Assembly: GCA_902592445.1 (NCBI GenBank)
Contig: CACJEN010000002.1
Span: 124,001-188,000, forward strand
Source of the DNA: an uncultured Pelagibacteraceae bacterium
GTDB lineage: Bacteria; Pseudomonadota; Alphaproteobacteria; Pelagibacterales; Pelagibacteraceae
Direction: 5' to 3'
DNA: 64,000 nucleotides
Shown here: piece by piece, positions 37,684 to 50,951 of the stretch
Layout of the letters: each line of letters begins with the position of its first letter
Position numbering within the stretch: position 1 is the stretch's first letter
Made by a program: the position numbers and the translations under genes
Notes under the pieces: model-generated
What the model was told of the DNA's origin: nothing
Database searches by the model: none
What the model saw: only the letters and a program-made list of their open reading frames with translations

Positions 37684-40600
37684 GTGATGCAATTATCTTT
37701 TACTAAAAAGAAAAACATAAGAAAAAGTTTCGGTAAACTAAAAGAAAGTTTATCTATTCCAAATTTAATTGAGGTTCAAAAAAATTCTTATAGAGAACTG
37801 ACCGAATTTAGACACGATGTTGAACAACATTTAATCAAAGGCTTTGATAGAGTATTTAAAAGCATTTTTCCAATTGAGGATTTAAACGACAAGGCAACAT
37901 TAGAATATGTTTCATATAAATTAGAAAAACCAAAATTTGACGTTGAAGAATGTATTACAAGAGGCTTAACTTATTCTGCAGCTTTAAAATGCACATTAAG
38001 ATTAGTTGTGTATGAAATAGATCAGGAAAATAATACTAAAGATATTTTATCAGCAAAAGAACAAGAAGTTTATATGGGTGAGGTTCCAATGATGACTAAC
38101 AGTGGAACTTTTATAACTAATGGTGTTCAAAGAGTTGTTGTTAATCAAATGCACAGAAGCCCTGGCGTATTTTTTGATCATGATAAAGGTAAATCTCATG
38201 CAAGTGGAAAGCTGTTATTTAATTGCAGAGTAATACCTAATAGAGGTTCTTGGTTGGATTTTGAATATGATGTTAAAGACTTTCTTTATTTTAGAATTGA
38301 TAGAAAGAAGAAAATATTAGTTTCAACTTTACTTCAGGCACTTGGATATTCAAAAAATGATATAGTCAACGAATTTTATGAAAAGGACATTTATAATTTT
38401 GATGAAAAACTTAATAAATGGAAAACTAAATTTGATCCTGAAAATTATAAGTCTAAAAATTTTTCAGAAGAAGTAATAGATGCCAAAAATAGCAAAGTTA
38501 TTGTCAAACAAGGTGAAAAAATTAACTTTTTAACTGCAAAAAAACTTTCAAACGACGGGCTTAAAGAAATATTTGTATCTAGCGAGTCTTTGTTTGGAAA
38601 GTTTCTTCATAAGGACATTCAAATAGGTGAAGATGTATTTAAAATAGGTACAGAGTTAAATGATACTATTGTTCAAAAAATAATTGAAGCAAATATAAAA
38701 TCTATCGAAATTTCTAAAACAAATTCTATTACAAAAGGACCATACTTATTATTAACTTTATTAAATGATAAGAATGAAACTAAAAATGATGCCATCACTG
38801 AAATTTATAAGGTTTTAAGACCGGGTGAGCCACCAACTATTGAGATTGCTACTCAGATTTTCAACAACCTATTCTTTAGTTCTGACAGGTATGATTTATC
38901 AGATGTTGGCAGGGTAAAAATGAATTCAAGATTAAATCTTAATTGTTCAGATAAAATAACAATTCTTAGAAACGATGACATATTAGCCATTGTTCAAAAA
39001 ATGTTAGATCTGAGAGATGGTAAGGACGAAGTTGATGATATCGATCATCTTGGGAACAGAAGAGTAAGGTCAGTTGGTGAATTGGTTGAAAATCAAGCTC
39101 GTATTGGTGTTTACAGAATGGAAAGAGCAATAAAAGAAAAAATGACCACTTTAGATGTTGAGTCTGCAATGCCTCAGGATCTTATAAATGCTAAACCTTT
39201 AACGATTTCTTTAAAAGATTTTTTTGCAACTTCCCAGCTTTCTCAATTTATGGACCAAACAAATCCATTGTCAGAAATTACTCATAAAAGAAGAGTGTCT
39301 GCATTAGGACCAGGTGGTCTTACAAGAGAAAGAGCAGGATTTGAAGTTCGTGACGTTCATCCAACACATTATGGAAGGATCTGCCCAATTGAAACTCCTG
39401 AGGGACCAAACATTGGTTTAATAAATAGCCTTTCTACTTATTCCAAAATTAATAAATACGGTTTCATAGAAAGCCCATACAAGAAAGTAGAAAATGGGGT
39501 TGTTCAAGATAAAATTGAATACCTTTCTGCAATGGAAGAAACCAAATTTACAATTGCTCAAGCAAATTCAGTTATTGATAAAAACGGTAAATTTAAAGAA
39601 GATCTTGTATCATGTAGAGAAAATCTAAACTTTATTTTATCAAAACCAGAAAATATCGATTACATAGATGTATCACCAAAGCAGTTAGTCTCAGTTGCCG
39701 CATCTTTAATTCCATTTTTAGAAAATGATGATGCCAATAGAGCATTAATGGGATCAAACATGATGAGACAGGCAGTACCTTTATTAAAACCTGAAGCACC
39801 TCTAGTTGGAACTGGTATTGAAAGTGATGTAGCCTTGGACTCAGGTGTTACAATTGTTGCAAGGAGAGATGGAGTTGTCGACAAAATTGATGGAAAAAGA
39901 ATTGTAATCAAAGCATCAAATGAAAAAGATTATTCTCAGTCAGGTGTTGACATCTATAACTTACAAAAATTTAAAAGATCAAATCAAAATACTTGTATAA
40001 ATCAAAAGCCATTAGTTAGAGTTGGTGATAAAGTTAAATCAGGAGATATTATAGCAGATGGTCCATCCACAAAAATTGGTGAACTTGCTTTAGGTAAAAA
40101 CGTTACTGTAGCGTTTATGCCATGGCAAGGTTACAATTTCGAAGACTCAATTCTTATATCTGAGAGATGTGTAACGGATGATGTATTTACTTCAATACAT
40201 ATAGAAGAATATGAAGTAATGGCTCGTGATACAAAATTAGGTGAAGAGGATATCACAAGAGATATACCCAATGTAAATGAAGAAGCTTTGAAAAATTTAG
40301 ATGAGTCGGGAATTGTTTATATAGGAGCAGAAGTAAAACCAGGTGATATATTAGTTGGAAAAGTAACTCCAAAAGGTGACTCAGCTTCTGGACCTGAAGA
40401 AAAATTGTTAAGATCTATTTTTGGGGAAAAAGCAATCGATGTTACTGATACATCTTTAAAAATGCCAAGTGGAAGCGGTGGGATTGTCGTAGATGTAAGA
40501 GTTTTTAATAGGCATGGTATAGAAAAAGACGAAAGGTCAATTACAATCGAAAGAGCGGAGATAGAAAGCGTTCAAGAGGATAAAAAAGTTGAGGAAGAAA

Positions 40601-41769
40601 TTTTAGAAAGAAGTATTAAACAAAGAGCGGCAACATTCTTAGCTGGTTCCTCATTAGATAAAAAAATAAAAGACCTTGATGCTGGAACTAAATTGGATGA
40701 GGATAAAATTAATAGTTTATTAATTTCTGATTTATTTAAAGTAACTACAAATGATGCAAAAAATTCAGACTTATTATCACAGCTTAAAGATCAATATAAT
40801 AGTGCAAAAAAAGATATTCAGGATCGTTTTGAAGATAAAGTATTAAAAATCAGACAAGGTGATGATTTATTACCAAGCGTCATGAAAATGGTAAAAGTCT
40901 TTGTAGCTATCAAAAGAAGACTTAGACCAGGTGATAAAATGTCAGGAAGACATGGTAATAAAGGAGTGGTTAGTAAAATTGTTCCAGTAGAAGATATGCC
41001 ATATAGGGAAAATGGAAAACCAGTTGATATAGTTTTAAATCCATTAGGAGTACCTAGTAGAATGAATGTAGGTCAAATTTTAGAAACTCATTTAGGATGG
41101 TCTTGCACTGAACTTGGTGAAAAATTAAAAAATTTAGTTAACGAAAATCAGAAAAAAATCGAAAAAACTGAAAAAATGAAAACATTTTTGAAATCTGTTT
41201 ATGGTGATGATGTTTATGAGGAAAACATCGATAAATTAACAAATACAGAATTTAAAGATCTATGTGATAACATTCAAAATGGTGTTCCTATAGCGACACC
41301 AGTTTTTGATGGTGCTAAAGAACAAGATGTAACAAACATGCTAGATCTAGCAGAACTCCCAAACTCTGGACAAACACATTTATGGGATGGAAGAACAGGT
41401 GAAAAATTTGACAGACCAGTAACTGTTGGAACAATTTATATGCTCAAGTTACATCACCTTGTTGAAGATAAAATCCATGCAAGATCAACAGGGCCTTACA
41501 GCTTAGTTACTCAACAACCACTCGGTGGAAAAGCGCAATTAGGTGGACAGAGATTTGGTGAAATGGAAGTTTGGGCATTAGAAGCATATGGTGCCTCATA
41601 TACTTTACAAGAAATATTGACAGTAAAATCAGATGATGTTGCTGGTAGAGTAAAAGTTTATGAAACGATTGTTAAAGGTGAAGAGAACTTCGAGTCTGGA
41701 ATACCGGAGTCATTTAACGTTTTAGTAAAAGAAATAAAGTCATTAGCACTAAATGTGGAGTTAAATTAA
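37684..41769 (+). CDS. rpoB: RNA polymerase beta subunit
   Basis: Full-length; [29 protein letters not shown]-type motif, [15 protein letters not shown]. Confidence 0.98.
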   Translation: MMQLSFTKKKNIRKSFGKLKESLSIPNLIEVQKNSYRELTEFRHDVEQHLIKGFDRVFKSIFPIEDLNDKATLEYVSYKLEKPKFDVEECITRGLTYSAALKCTLRLVVYEIDQENNTKDILSAKEQEVYMGEVPMMTNSGTFITNGVQRVVVNQMHRSPGVFFDHDKGKSHASGKLLFNCRVIPNRGSWLDFEYDVKDFLYFRIDRKKKILVSTLLQALGYSKNDIVNEFYEKDIYNFDEKLNKWKTKFDPENYKSKNFSEEVIDAKNSKVIVKQGEKINFLTAKKLSNDGLKEIFVSSESLFGKFLHKDIQIGEDVFKIGTELNDTIVQKIIEANIKSIEISKTNSITKGPYLLLTLLNDKNETKNDAITEIYKVLRPGEPPTIEIATQIFNNLFFSSDRYDLSDVGRVKMNSRLNLNCSDKITILRNDDILAIVQKMLDLRDGKDEVDDIDHLGNRRVRSVGELVENQARIGVYRMERAIKEKMTTLDVESAMPQDLINAKPLTISLKDFFATSQLSQFMDQTNPLSEITHKRRVSALGPGGLTRERAGFEVRDVHPTHYGRICPIETPEGPNIGLINSLSTYSKINKYGFIESPYKKVENGVVQDKIEYLSAMEETKFTIAQANSVIDKNGKFKEDLVSCRENLNFILSKPENIDYIDVSPKQLVSVAASLIPFLENDDANRALMGSNMMRQAVPLLKPEAPLVGTGIESDVALDSGVTIVARRDGVVDKIDGKRIVIKASNEKDYSQSGVDIYNLQKFKRSNQNTCINQKPLVRVGDKVKSGDIIADGPSTKIGELALGKNVTVAFMPWQGYNFEDSILISERCVTDDVFTSIHIEEYEVMARDTKLGEEDITRDIPNVNEEALKNLDESGIVYIGAEVKPGDILVGKVTPKGDSASGPEEKLLRSIFGEKAIDVTDTSLKMPSGSGGIVVDVRVFNRHGIEKDERSITIERAEIESVQEDKKVEEEILERSIKQRAATFLAGSSLDKKIKDLDAGTKLDEDKINSLLISDLFKVTTNDAKNSDLLSQLKDQYNSAKKDIQDRFEDKVLKIRQGDDLLPSVMKMVKVFVAIKRRLRPGDKMSGRHGNKGVVSKIVPVEDMPYRENGKPVDIVLNPLGVPSRMNVGQILETHLGWSCTELGEKLKNLVNENQKKIEKTEKMKTFLKSVYGDDVYEENIDKLTNTEFKDLCDNIQNGVPIATPVFDGAKEQDVTNMLDLAELPNSGQTHLWDGRTGEKFDRPVTVGTIYMLKLHHLVEDKIHARSTGPYSLVTQQPLGGKAQLGGQRFGEMEVWALEAYGASYTLQEILTVKSDDVAGRVKVYETIVKGEENFESGIPESFNVLVKEIKSLALNVELN

Positions 41770-41770
41770 T

Positions 41771-44700
41771 ATGAGTAAAGAATTAACAGATTTATTTAAA
41801 GGTTCTGAAATTTCAGAGGCTCAAAATTTTAATAGTATTAAAATTACATTAGCTAGTCCTGAAAAAATTAAATCTTGGACATATGGTGAGATTAAAAAAC
41901 CTGAGACAATAAATTATCGAACATTTAGACCAGAAAAGGATGGTTTGTTTTGTGCAAGAATTTTTGGACCGATAAAAGATTATGAGTGTTTGTGTGGAAA
42001 ATACAAACGAATGAAATTTAGAGGAATTATATGTGAGAAATGTGGTGTTGAAGTAACAAAATCAAATGTAAGAAGAGAAAGAATGGGTCACATAAACCTT
42101 GCAACCCCTGTTGCTCATATATGGTTTTTAAAATCTCTTCCTAGCAGAATTTCATTGGCGATTGATATGAAACTTAAAGAGGTTGAACGAGTTCTTTATT
42201 TTGAAAATTTTATAGTTATTGAACCTGGATTAACCGGTTTAAAGAAAAATCAATTACTTGGTGAAGAGGAATTAATTAAATATCAGGATGAATATGGGGA
42301 AGAATCTTTTACTGCAGGAATTGGCGCAGAGGCAATACTTGAAATTTTAAAATCTATTAATCTTGAAGAGGAAAAAAAAAGTTTAATAAAAACAATAAAA
42401 GAAACGAAATCAAAAGTATCAGAGGAAAGATCAATAAAAAGATTAAAGTTGATTGAATCATTCATAGAAACTGGAAATAAGCCTGAATGGATGATTTTAA
42501 CAACAATTCCTGTTATTCCTCCTGAATTAAGACCTTTAGTTCCATTAGATGGTGGCAGATTTGCAACTTCAGATCTGAACGACTTATATAGGAGAGTGAT
42601 AAATCGAAATAATAGACTAAAGAGATTAATGGATCTTAAAGCCCCAGATATTATTGTTAGAAACGAAAAAAGAATGCTTCAAGAATCTGTTGATGCATTG
42701 TTTGATAATGGAAGAAGGGGTAGAGTTATTACTGGAACAGGCAAAAGACCATTAAAGTCTTTAGCTGAAATGTTAAAAGGTAAACAAGGAAGATTCAGAC
42801 AAAATTTATTAGGTAAAAGAGTAGATTATTCAGGAAGGTCAGTAATAGTCGTAGGGCCTGATCTAAAACTACATGAATGTGGTCTTCCAAAAAAGATGGC
42901 TCTTGAATTATTCAAGCCATTTTTATATGCAAGATTAAATAAGTTAGGCTTAGCATCAACCATTAAACAAGCAAAGAAATTAGTCGAAAGAGAGAGAAAC
43001 GAAGTTTGGGATGCATTAGAATTAATAGTTAGAGAACACCCAGTCATTTTAAATAGAGCTCCAACACTACATAGATTGGGAGTACAAGCTTTTGAACCAA
43101 AACTTATTGAAGGAAACGCGATTGAACTTCATCCATTAACTTGTGCTGCATTTAATGCTGACTTTGACGGTGATCAAATGGCAGTACACGTTCCGCTTAG
43201 TTTAGAAGCACAATTAGAAGCACGAGTATTAATGATGTCTACAAATAATATTTTAAGTCCATCTAATGGTAAACCTATAATTGTACCTAGTCAGGACATG
43301 ATTTTAGGAATTTATTATTTGTCTCAGCCACCGTATCAAAAAGAGAGAGTAGAGGGTTATTTTGTTAATACTTCCGAAATAGAACATGCACTTGAAATTG
43401 GTCAAATCAAAGTTCACTCAAGAATAGTTTCAAGATTTGAAACTGTTGATGAGAAAGGAAATACTAAATTTGAAAAACACATCAGTACGGCAGGAAGATT
43501 TCTATTGTCAAATTTAATACCAAAAAATGTTAATAACAAATTTTCATTAGTAGATAGACTTTTACCCAAAAAAGTTGTTTCTGAGGTTATTGATCATGTG
43601 TTCAGGTTCTCAGGACAAAAAAGGACGGTTATATTCTGTGATAAGTTAAAAGATTTAGGTTTTAAACACGCGTTTAAAGCTGGAATTTCATTTGGTAAAG
43701 ATGATCTAGTGATACCGGATAATAAACAACAACTAATTGATGAGACAAAAAAATTAATTTCAGATTATGAAAACCAATATGCTGAAGGATTGATTACTAG
43801 AGGTGAAAAATATAACAAAGTGATTGATGCATGGTCAAAATGTACTGATAGAGTTGCATCTGAGATGATGAAGAGGATTTCTGCTACAGAGGTTACAGAA
43901 GATGGTCTTAAAATCAATTCAGTATTCATGATGGCTGATAGTGGTGCAAGAGGATCTGCTGCCCAAATGAAACAATTAGCTGGAATGAGAGGTTTGATTG
44001 CGAAACCATCAGGCGAAATTATCGAGTCACCCATTACTTCAAATTTCAAGGAAGGTCTCACTGCTCTTGAATACTTTAATTCAACACACGGTGCTAGAAA
44101 AGGTTTAGCTGATACAGCTTTGAAAACTGCAAGTTCAGGATATTTGACTCGAAGGTTATGTGATGTTGCCCAAGATTTAACAATTACAAAACAAAAATGT
44201 GATAAGCCAGGTTTTATCAAGCTATCTGAAGTCTTAGAGGGCGGAAATATTATGGTAAGCCTTTCAGAAAGATCATTAGGACGTGTTACAGCAAAAGATG
44301 TAAAAAATCCTTTAACTGGTGATGTTATAATTAAAAAAGGTCAAATGATAGATGAAGCTGCATGTGAAAAAATAGATGCGGCTGGGGTTAAAACATTGAA
44401 TGTTTATTCAGTAATGACTTGTAGTCTTAAAGAAGGAGTTTGCGCAACATGCTATGGAAGAGACTTATCTAGAGGTAAAATGGTACACGTTGGTGAGGCT
44501 ATTGGAATGATTTCTGCTCAATCAATTGGTGAACCGGGTACACAATTAACAATGAGAACTTTTCACGTTGGTGGAACTGCCTCTGTTAAACAAGACTCAC
44601 AAATTGTATCAAGCTCAGATGGAATATTGAAAATTGTAAATACTAATCTATTAGAAGATTCCAAGAAAAATCAAATAGTGATGGGTAGAAATACTGAGCT

Positions 44701-45934
44701 TTCAATAGAAGATGGAAACGGATTACAGGTTGCTTCTTACAAAGTTCCCTATGGTTCAAAACTATTTTTTCAAAACGATGATAAAATTAAAAAAGGTGCA
44801 AAGATATGTGAATGGGACCCATACACAACACCTGTAATTGCAGAGAAAGATGGAATTGCTAATTACGTTGACTTAATTGATGGAGTTTCCCTTGCCGAAA
44901 CTGTTGATGATGCTACGGGAATTTCAACAAAAGCAGTTGTTGATTGGAAAACACAATCTAAAAATACTGATCTAAAACCAAGAATTACACTTAGAGATTC
45001 AAAAGGTAATGTGATTAAAAAAGCTGATGATAATGAAGCTAGATATTATTTAGTTCCAGATTCAATTTTATCAGTAAAGGATGGACAGAAAATTTCAGCA
45101 GGTGATGTTATTGCAAGATTGCCTAAAGAAACAACCAAAACAAAAGATATTACTGGAGGCTTACCAAGAGTAGCAGAATTGTTTGAAGCAAGGAAAGCTA
45201 AAGACAGTGCCATAATTGCTGAAAATGACGGAAAAGTAATATTTGGAAAAGAGGTAAGAGGTAAACAAAGAGTAACAATTGAATCCGAGAACGGAGAAAC
45301 TTCAAGTTATTTAATTCCTAAAGGAAAGCATATCAATTTTAATCAAGGTGAAAAAATTAAAAAAGGTGAATATCTTTTAGATGGCCAACCTTTACCTCAT
45401 GACATTTTAAGAATTTTAGGTATTGAGGAATTAACTGAATACTTTGTTAATCAAGTTCAAGATGTTTATAGACTTCAAGGAGTTATAATTAACGATAAAC
45501 ATATCGAAGTAATTTTAAGACAAATGCTTAAAAAAATTGAGGTTAAAGAACCAGGTGATAGCAGTCTGTTACCTGGAGAAGTTATAGATAGAATAAGATT
45601 TGAACAAATTAATGAAAATTTAAAAGCTGAAAGTAAAAAACCAGCGGTTGGTGAGAGAGTTTTGATGGGTATTACTAAAGCATCACTACAAACAGAGTCA
45701 TTTATATCTGCTGCATCATTCCAAGAAACAACAAGGGTATTAACTGATGCTGCAATAAAAGGTAAAGTCGATAAATTAGTTGGATTGAAAGAAAATGTTA
45801 TTGTTGGCCGACTAGTTCCTGCTGGTACAGGTTCAATTAAGAACAATTGGAATAGAAAAGCGTTAGATGATGATAAAAAATTCCTAACTGAACAAGAGAC
45901 CTCAGAACCATCAGAAGCTCAAATTAATCAATAA
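41771..45934 (+). CDS. rpoC: RNA polymerase beta' subunit
   Basis: [16 protein letters not shown]; zinc motif [22 protein letters not shown]. Confidence 0.99.
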   Translation: MSKELTDLFKGSEISEAQNFNSIKITLASPEKIKSWTYGEIKKPETINYRTFRPEKDGLFCARIFGPIKDYECLCGKYKRMKFRGIICEKCGVEVTKSNVRRERMGHINLATPVAHIWFLKSLPSRISLAIDMKLKEVERVLYFENFIVIEPGLTGLKKNQLLGEEELIKYQDEYGEESFTAGIGAEAILEILKSINLEEEKKSLIKTIKETKSKVSEERSIKRLKLIESFIETGNKPEWMILTTIPVIPPELRPLVPLDGGRFATSDLNDLYRRVINRNNRLKRLMDLKAPDIIVRNEKRMLQESVDALFDNGRRGRVITGTGKRPLKSLAEMLKGKQGRFRQNLLGKRVDYSGRSVIVVGPDLKLHECGLPKKMALELFKPFLYARLNKLGLASTIKQAKKLVERERNEVWDALELIVREHPVILNRAPTLHRLGVQAFEPKLIEGNAIELHPLTCAAFNADFDGDQMAVHVPLSLEAQLEARVLMMSTNNILSPSNGKPIIVPSQDMILGIYYLSQPPYQKERVEGYFVNTSEIEHALEIGQIKVHSRIVSRFETVDEKGNTKFEKHISTAGRFLLSNLIPKNVNNKFSLVDRLLPKKVVSEVIDHVFRFSGQKRTVIFCDKLKDLGFKHAFKAGISFGKDDLVIPDNKQQLIDETKKLISDYENQYAEGLITRGEKYNKVIDAWSKCTDRVASEMMKRISATEVTEDGLKINSVFMMADSGARGSAAQMKQLAGMRGLIAKPSGEIIESPITSNFKEGLTALEYFNSTHGARKGLADTALKTASSGYLTRRLCDVAQDLTITKQKCDKPGFIKLSEVLEGGNIMVSLSERSLGRVTAKDVKNPLTGDVIIKKGQMIDEAACEKIDAAGVKTLNVYSVMTCSLKEGVCATCYGRDLSRGKMVHVGEAIGMISAQSIGEPGTQLTMRTFHVGGTASVKQDSQIVSSSDGILKIVNTNLLEDSKKNQIVMGRNTELSIEDGNGLQVASYKVPYGSKLFFQNDDKIKKGAKICEWDPYTTPVIAEKDGIANYVDLIDGVSLAETVDDATGISTKAVVDWKTQSKNTDLKPRITLRDSKGNVIKKADDNEARYYLVPDSILSVKDGQKISAGDVIARLPKETTKTKDITGGLPRVAELFEARKAKDSAIIAENDGKVIFGKEVRGKQRVTIESENGETSSYLIPKGKHINFNQGEKIKKGEYLLDGQPLPHDILRILGIEELTEYFVNQVQDVYRLQGVIINDKHIEVILRQMLKKIEVKEPGDSSLLPGEVIDRIRFEQINENLKAESKKPAVGERVLMGITKASLQTESFISAASFQETTRVLTDAAIKGKVDKLVGLKENVIVGRLVPAGTGSIKNNWNRKALDDDKKFLTEQETSEPSEAQINQ

Positions 45935-45962
45935 AATCAGGCAAAATTTAACTGCTTTTAAT

Positions 45963-45990
45963 TTGACAAATACAATTTCTAATGTATTTT
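45963..45990 (+). promoter_or_regulatory. Candidate sigma70 promoter for str operon (TTGACA-N16-TATTTT)
   Basis: Box matches 97-124 nt upstream of rpsL. Confidence 0.5.
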
Positions 45991-46013
45991 GGCCATGTTT
46001 TTGGTTGGAATGT

Positions 46014-46060
46014 AGTGACTTGATCACTAAACGCTGCCACAAATAACCTGTCAGTTATTT
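46014..46060 (+). promoter_or_regulatory. rpsL leader with two hairpins
   Basis: agtga-cttga-tcact and aaataac-ctgtca-gttattt. Confidence 0.5.
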
Positions 46061-46086
46061 CATCAAAAATAAAAAAAAATAAATTT

Positions 46087-46458
46087 ATGCCAACAATAAA
46101 CCAGTTGTTAAGAAAAAGTAGAACACGACCGTTAGCAAGGAACAAAGTTCCAGCTTTACAAAAACAACCTTTAAAAAGAGGTGTGTGTGTTAAAGTTTAT
46201 ACAACAACTCCAAAAAAACCCAATTCAGCACTAAGAAAGGTTGCAAGAGTTAGGCTTTCAAATGGTTTTGAAGTTACAGCATATATCCCGGGCGAAGGAC
46301 ATAATCTTCAAGAACACTCAGTAGTTTTAATCAGAGGAGGAAGAGTAAAAGATTTACCAGGTGTAAGATATCATATTTTAAGAGGTAATCTTGATACCCA
46401 AGGTGTTGCCAATAGAAAACAAAGAAGATCACTCTACGGAACAAAAAAAGGTAAATAA
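46087..46458 (+). CDS. rpsL: Ribosomal protein S12
   Basis: [20 protein letters not shown]. Confidence 0.99.
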   Translation: MPTINQLLRKSRTRPLARNKVPALQKQPLKRGVCVKVYTTTPKKPNSALRKVARVRLSNGFEVTAYIPGEGHNLQEHSVVLIRGGRVKDLPGVRYHILRGNLDTQGVANRKQRRSLYGTKKGK

Positions 46459-46461
46459 TAA

Positions 46462-46932
46462 ATGTCTAGAAAAAGAAAAGCTCCAAAAAGAATTCCTGTT
46501 TTAGATCCTAAATATAAATCTGTAATTATTCCAAAATTAATAAATTCAATTATGTATGATGGAAAAAAAACTGTAGCAGAAAAAATTGTTTATGATGCAA
46601 TTGATAAAATTAAATCAAAATCTAAAGATGAACCAATTACTGTTTTTAATGACGCTATAAACAATGTTAGACCAACTGTTGAGGTTAGATCAAGAAGAGT
46701 AGGTGGCGCTACATACCAAGTCCCTGTTGAAGTAAAAGCAAAAAGATCTCAAGCATTAGCTTTAAGATGGATTATTGATGCATCAAGAAAAAGAAAAGAC
46801 AAAAATATGTCTGATAAACTGTTCAATGAGATTTTTGATGCATATCAAAACAGAGGATCGGCAATAAAAAAGAAAGAGGATACTCACAAGATGGCGGAGT
46901 CAAACAAAGCTTTCGCACACTTTAGGTGGTAA
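46462..46932 (+). CDS. rpsG: Ribosomal protein S7
   Basis: VRSRRVGGATYQVPVEV. Confidence 0.98.
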   Translation: MSRKRKAPKRIPVLDPKYKSVIIPKLINSIMYDGKKTVAEKIVYDAIDKIKSKSKDEPITVFNDAINNVRPTVEVRSRRVGGATYQVPVEVKAKRSQALALRWIIDASRKRKDKNMSDKLFNEIFDAYQNRGSAIKKKEDTHKMAESNKAFAHFRW

Positions 46933-46935
46933 TCA

Positions 46936-49011
46936 ATGGCAAGAACTCACACATTAGATAAATATAGAAACATAGGCATTATGGCTCACATAGATGCAGG
47001 AAAAACCACAACAACTGAGAGAATTTTATATTACACAGGAAAAAGTCACAAAATAGGTGAGGTTCATGATGGGGCTGCAACTATGGACTGGATGGAACAA
47101 GAGCAAGAAAGAGGTATAACAATTACTTCTGCTGCAACTACCTGTTTTTGGAGAGAACATAGAATTAATATTATCGATACACCAGGTCACGTAGATTTTA
47201 CAATTGAGGTAGAAAGATCATTAAAAGTTTTAGATGGCGCTGTTGCTGTGTTTGATGGTGTAGCTGGTGTAGAGCCTCAATCCGAAACAGTGTGGAGACA
47301 AGCAGATAAATATAAAGTTCCAAGAATTTGTTTCGTAAATAAATTAGATAGAACGGGTGCAGATTTTTTTAGATGCGTTGGAATGATTAAAGATAGATTG
47401 GGTGCAAAACCGCTCGTAATGCAGGTTCCAATTGGTATCGAAGCATCTTTAAAAGGTGTTATTGATCTGATCAAAATGAAAGCCATCGTTTGGAAAAATG
47501 AAGATTTAGGTGCTGAGTGGGAAGAACAAGATATACCAGAAGATTTAAAAGAAACTTGTGACAAATATAGACAAGAACTAGTTGAAACAGCAGTAGAACA
47601 AGATGAAAAACTAATGGAAGCCTATCTAGGTGGTGAGGAAATTAGCCAAGAGGATCTAATTAAATGTGTAAGAAAAGGTTGTTTAAATTTTGATTTCGTT
47701 CCAGTTCTTACTGGTTCTGCATTTAAAAATAAAGGTGTTCAGCCACTTTTAGATGCAGTTGTTAATTACTTACCAAGCCCCAAAGATATAGGTTCTATAA
47801 CTGGTACAAAACAAGGATCTGATGACGAAATGGAAATGAAATTTGAGGATAACGCACCTTTTTCAGCGTTAGCGTTTAAAGTTGCAAATGACCCATTTGT
47901 AGGAAGTTTAACATTTATTAGGATTTATTCTGGGACAGTTAAGTCTGGAACAGGGATCTATAATACATCTAAAGATAAGGAGGAAAGAGTTGGCAGAATG
48001 TTGCTTATGCACGCTAATTCTAGAGAAGATATTAAAGAGGCAAATGCTGGTGATATAGTTGCTTTAGCAGGACTAAAAAATACTATTACTGGTCATACTT
48101 TAGCGAACAAGGACACGCCTGTATTGTTAGAGCCAATGGAATTTCCGGATCCAGTAATTGAAATAGCAGTTGAACCAAAAACTAAGGCTGACCAAGAAAA
48201 AATGGGTGAAGCTTTAGGCAGACTAGCTAAGGAAGATCCATCTTTTAGAGTTACATCTGATGAGGAGTCAGGACAGACTATTATTAAAGGTATGGGAGAG
48301 TTACACCTAGATATAATTGTAGATAGAATGAAAAGAGAATTTAAAGTAGAAGCAAATGTTGGAGCTCCACAAGTTGCATACAGAGAAACAATATTAAGTG
48401 CAGCAGAATTTGATTACACACACAAAAAACAAAGTGGTGGAGCAGGTCAATTTGCTAGAGTTAAACTATCTGTAGAGCCACTTGAACCAGGAAAAGGAAG
48501 AGAAGTAGAAAGTAAAATTAAAGGTGGAGCAATCCCAAAAGAATTTATTCCTGGTGTAGAGAAAGGTGTAGAAACTGTTGCAGATGGTGGAATATTAGCT
48601 GGATTTCCACTAATAGATTATAAAGTTACAATTTTAGATGGACTACATCATGATGTTGACTCTAGTGTTCTTGCATTCGAATTAGCATCTAGACAGTGTT
48701 TTAAAGAAGCATGCACTAGAGGTACTTTAAAATTACTTGAACCTATTATGAGAGTTGAAGTAGTTACACCTGAAGATTACATGGGAGATGTAATTGGTGA
48801 TTTAAATAGTAGAAGAGGTCAAATAAATACCCAAGAACAAAGAGGCAATGCAACTGTCATTACAGCAATGGTTCCATTAGCTAACATGTTTGGTTATATA
48901 AATAATTTAAGATCGATGTCTCAAGGTAGAGCTCAATATACAATGTTTTTTGATCATTATGATAAGGTTCCACAAAACGTTCAAGATGAGGTAACAAAGA
49001 AAACAGGATAA
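46936..49011 (+). CDS. fusA: Elongation factor G
   Basis: [31 protein letters not shown]. Confidence 0.99.
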   Translation: MARTHTLDKYRNIGIMAHIDAGKTTTTERILYYTGKSHKIGEVHDGAATMDWMEQEQERGITITSAATTCFWREHRINIIDTPGHVDFTIEVERSLKVLDGAVAVFDGVAGVEPQSETVWRQADKYKVPRICFVNKLDRTGADFFRCVGMIKDRLGAKPLVMQVPIGIEASLKGVIDLIKMKAIVWKNEDLGAEWEEQDIPEDLKETCDKYRQELVETAVEQDEKLMEAYLGGEEISQEDLIKCVRKGCLNFDFVPVLTGSAFKNKGVQPLLDAVVNYLPSPKDIGSITGTKQGSDDEMEMKFEDNAPFSALAFKVANDPFVGSLTFIRIYSGTVKSGTGIYNTSKDKEERVGRMLLMHANSREDIKEANAGDIVALAGLKNTITGHTLANKDTPVLLEPMEFPDPVIEIAVEPKTKADQEKMGEALGRLAKEDPSFRVTSDEESGQTIIKGMGELHLDIIVDRMKREFKVEANVGAPQVAYRETILSAAEFDYTHKKQSGGAGQFARVKLSVEPLEPGKGREVESKIKGGAIPKEFIPGVEKGVETVADGGILAGFPLIDYKVTILDGLHHDVDSSVLAFELASRQCFKEACTRGTLKLLEPIMRVEVVTPEDYMGDVIGDLNSRRGQINTQEQRGNATVITAMVPLANMFGYINNLRSMSQGRAQYTMFFDHYDKVPQNVQDEVTKKTG

Positions 49012-49012
49012 A

Positions 49013-49321
49013 ATGGAAAAACAAAATATTAGAATTAAACTAAGAGCTTACGATAATAAAGTTTTAGATCAATCTACTGAAGAAATTGTAAATACTGTAA
49101 AAAGAACAGGCGCAAATATAAAAGGACCTATACCTCTTCCGACAAAAATTGAACGTTACACTGTTTTGAGATCCCCACATATTGATAAAAAAAGTAGAGA
49201 ACAATTTGAGACCAGAACTCACAAAAGATTAATTGATATTATAGAACCAACACCCGCAACAGTAGAGGCTTTAATGAAGTTAGATTTAGCTTCAGGTGTA
49301 GACGTGGAGATAAAAATTTAA
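49013..49321 (+). CDS. rpsJ: Ribosomal protein S10
   Basis: [27 protein letters not shown]. Confidence 0.98.
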   Translation: MEKQNIRIKLRAYDNKVLDQSTEEIVNTVKRTGANIKGPIPLPTKIERYTVLRSPHIDKKSREQFETRTHKRLIDIIEPTPATVEALMKLDLASGVDVEIKI

Positions 49322-50031
49322 TGTCTGAGATAGCACTAGTTGGAAAAAAAATTGGTATGACAAGAGAATTTTATAAAACTGGTCAATCAGTTCCTGTGAC
49401 AGTTCTTAAAATGGAAACTGGAAGGGTGATACAAGTTATTGATCAAGATAAAAGAGGATATAAAGCAGTTCAAATCGGCTTTGGTAAAATTAAAAATAAC
49501 AAACTGACAAAAGCTATGAAAGGTTATTTTGCAAAAAAGAACACTGAACCAAAAAAATTGCTGAAAGAATTTAAAGTAAATTCAACAGATAATTATAAAG
49601 AAGGTAATGAATTTGGCCTGGAGATATTTAACGACATCAAATTTGTTGATGTTAAATCAAAAACGATAGGAAAAGGTTTTGCAGGAGCAATGAAAAGGCA
49701 TAACTTTGGAGGTTTAAGAGCATCACATGGTGTATCAATTTCTCACCGTTCACACGGATCAACAGGTCAAAGACAAGATCCAGGCAAAGTTTTTAAAGGA
49801 AAAAAAATGGCTGGTCACATGGGCGATAAAATCAGAACAATGCAAAATATTGAAATAATCAAATCAGATAAAGACAATAACTTATTGTATTTGAAAGGTT
49901 CTATACCTGGAGCAAAAAATGCTGAAGTAGTCATTAAAAAGGCTGTCAAAAATTTAAGAAAACTAACAATGTTAGAAAAAATAGAGCAGATCGAGAAAAT
50001 GAAAAAATCTGCAGACAAAAAGAAAAAATAA
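49321..50031 (+). CDS. rplC: Ribosomal protein L3
   Basis: VGKKIGMTREF, SHGVSISHRSHGSTGQRQDPGKVFKGKKMAGHMG. Confidence 0.98.
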   Translation: MSEIALVGKKIGMTREFYKTGQSVPVTVLKMETGRVIQVIDQDKRGYKAVQIGFGKIKNNKLTKAMKGYFAKKNTEPKKLLKEFKVNSTDNYKEGNEFGLEIFNDIKFVDVKSKTIGKGFAGAMKRHNFGGLRASHGVSISHRSHGSTGQRQDPGKVFKGKKMAGHMGDKIRTMQNIEIIKSDKDNNLLYLKGSIPGAKNAEVVIKKAVKNLRKLTMLEKIEQIEKMKKSADKKKK

Positions 50032-50655
50032 ATGAAAATAGATAAATTAAACTTAGATGGAAAAAAAGATTCAATAGAAGTTTTGGATAAAATATTTTCA
50101 GCTAAAATTAATAAGCAACTTGTAAGTAATGTATTGTATAAAACGAATGCGAATTACAAAGGGAGAAAAGCTAAAACAAAACAAAAGAATGAAATTATTG
50201 GATCTACTGCAAAGATATATTCCCAAAAAGGCACTGGAAATGCGAGACATGCTAGTAAAAAAGCACCTATATTTGTTGGAGGTGGTGTTGCACATGGTCC
50301 AAAAGGAGAAAGCAACTATAAGATTAGAAAATTAAATAAAAGTGAAAAAAAATTAAGTATTGCCTCAATTATTACTGAAAAAAATAAAAGTAATAATCTT
50401 TTAGTATTTAATGATTTTAATGAAAAAATTCAAAAAACAAAAGATGTAAATAAAATTTTACTGAAGTTTGATGCAAAAAATTCGATCTTAATTGTAGATA
50501 AAAAATCAAAAGAGAACATTGAAAAAGCAACAAGAAATATTCCAAATGTAAAGATTACAGATATTGGACATTTTAGTGCATTTGATCTTGTAAAATATAA
50601 AAAAATAATTTTTACAGAAAGCTCAGTTAAAGAATTAGAAAAAAGGTATCAATAA
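50032..50655 (+). CDS. rplD: Ribosomal protein L4
   Basis: QKGTGNARHASKKAPIFVGGGVAHGP. Confidence 0.97.
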   Translation: MKIDKLNLDGKKDSIEVLDKIFSAKINKQLVSNVLYKTNANYKGRKAKTKQKNEIIGSTAKIYSQKGTGNARHASKKAPIFVGGGVAHGPKGESNYKIRKLNKSEKKLSIASIITEKNKSNNLLVFNDFNEKIQKTKDVNKILLKFDAKNSILIVDKKSKENIEKATRNIPNVKITDIGHFSAFDLVKYKKIIFTESSVKELEKRYQ

Positions 50656-50948
50656 TGAATAAAGTTCATCTTTACGATAAAATTTTGTCTCCAATTGTTA
50701 CTGAAAAATCAACAAACCTTTCAGAGCAAAATAAAATAATTTTTAAAGTTCCATCTAAGGCAAACAAAAAAAACCTTAAATCAAATATTGAAAAAATTTT
50801 TAAAGTAAATGTTACAAAGATTAATATTATAAATAAAAAAACTAGAACTAAAGTTACTCGAGGAAAAAAAGTAAAAGTCAGAGGATTTAAAAAAGCAATC
50901 ATAACACTTAAAAAAGGTCAAAATATTGACCTTACAACAGGAATTTAA
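50655..50948 (+). CDS. rplW: Ribosomal protein L23
   Basis: SPIVTEKSTNL; operon position. Confidence 0.97.
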   Translation: MNKVHLYDKILSPIVTEKSTNLSEQNKIIFKVPSKANKKNLKSNIEKIFKVNVTKINIINKKTRTKVTRGKKVKVRGFKKAIITLKKGQNIDLTTGI

Positions 50949-50951
50949 AAT

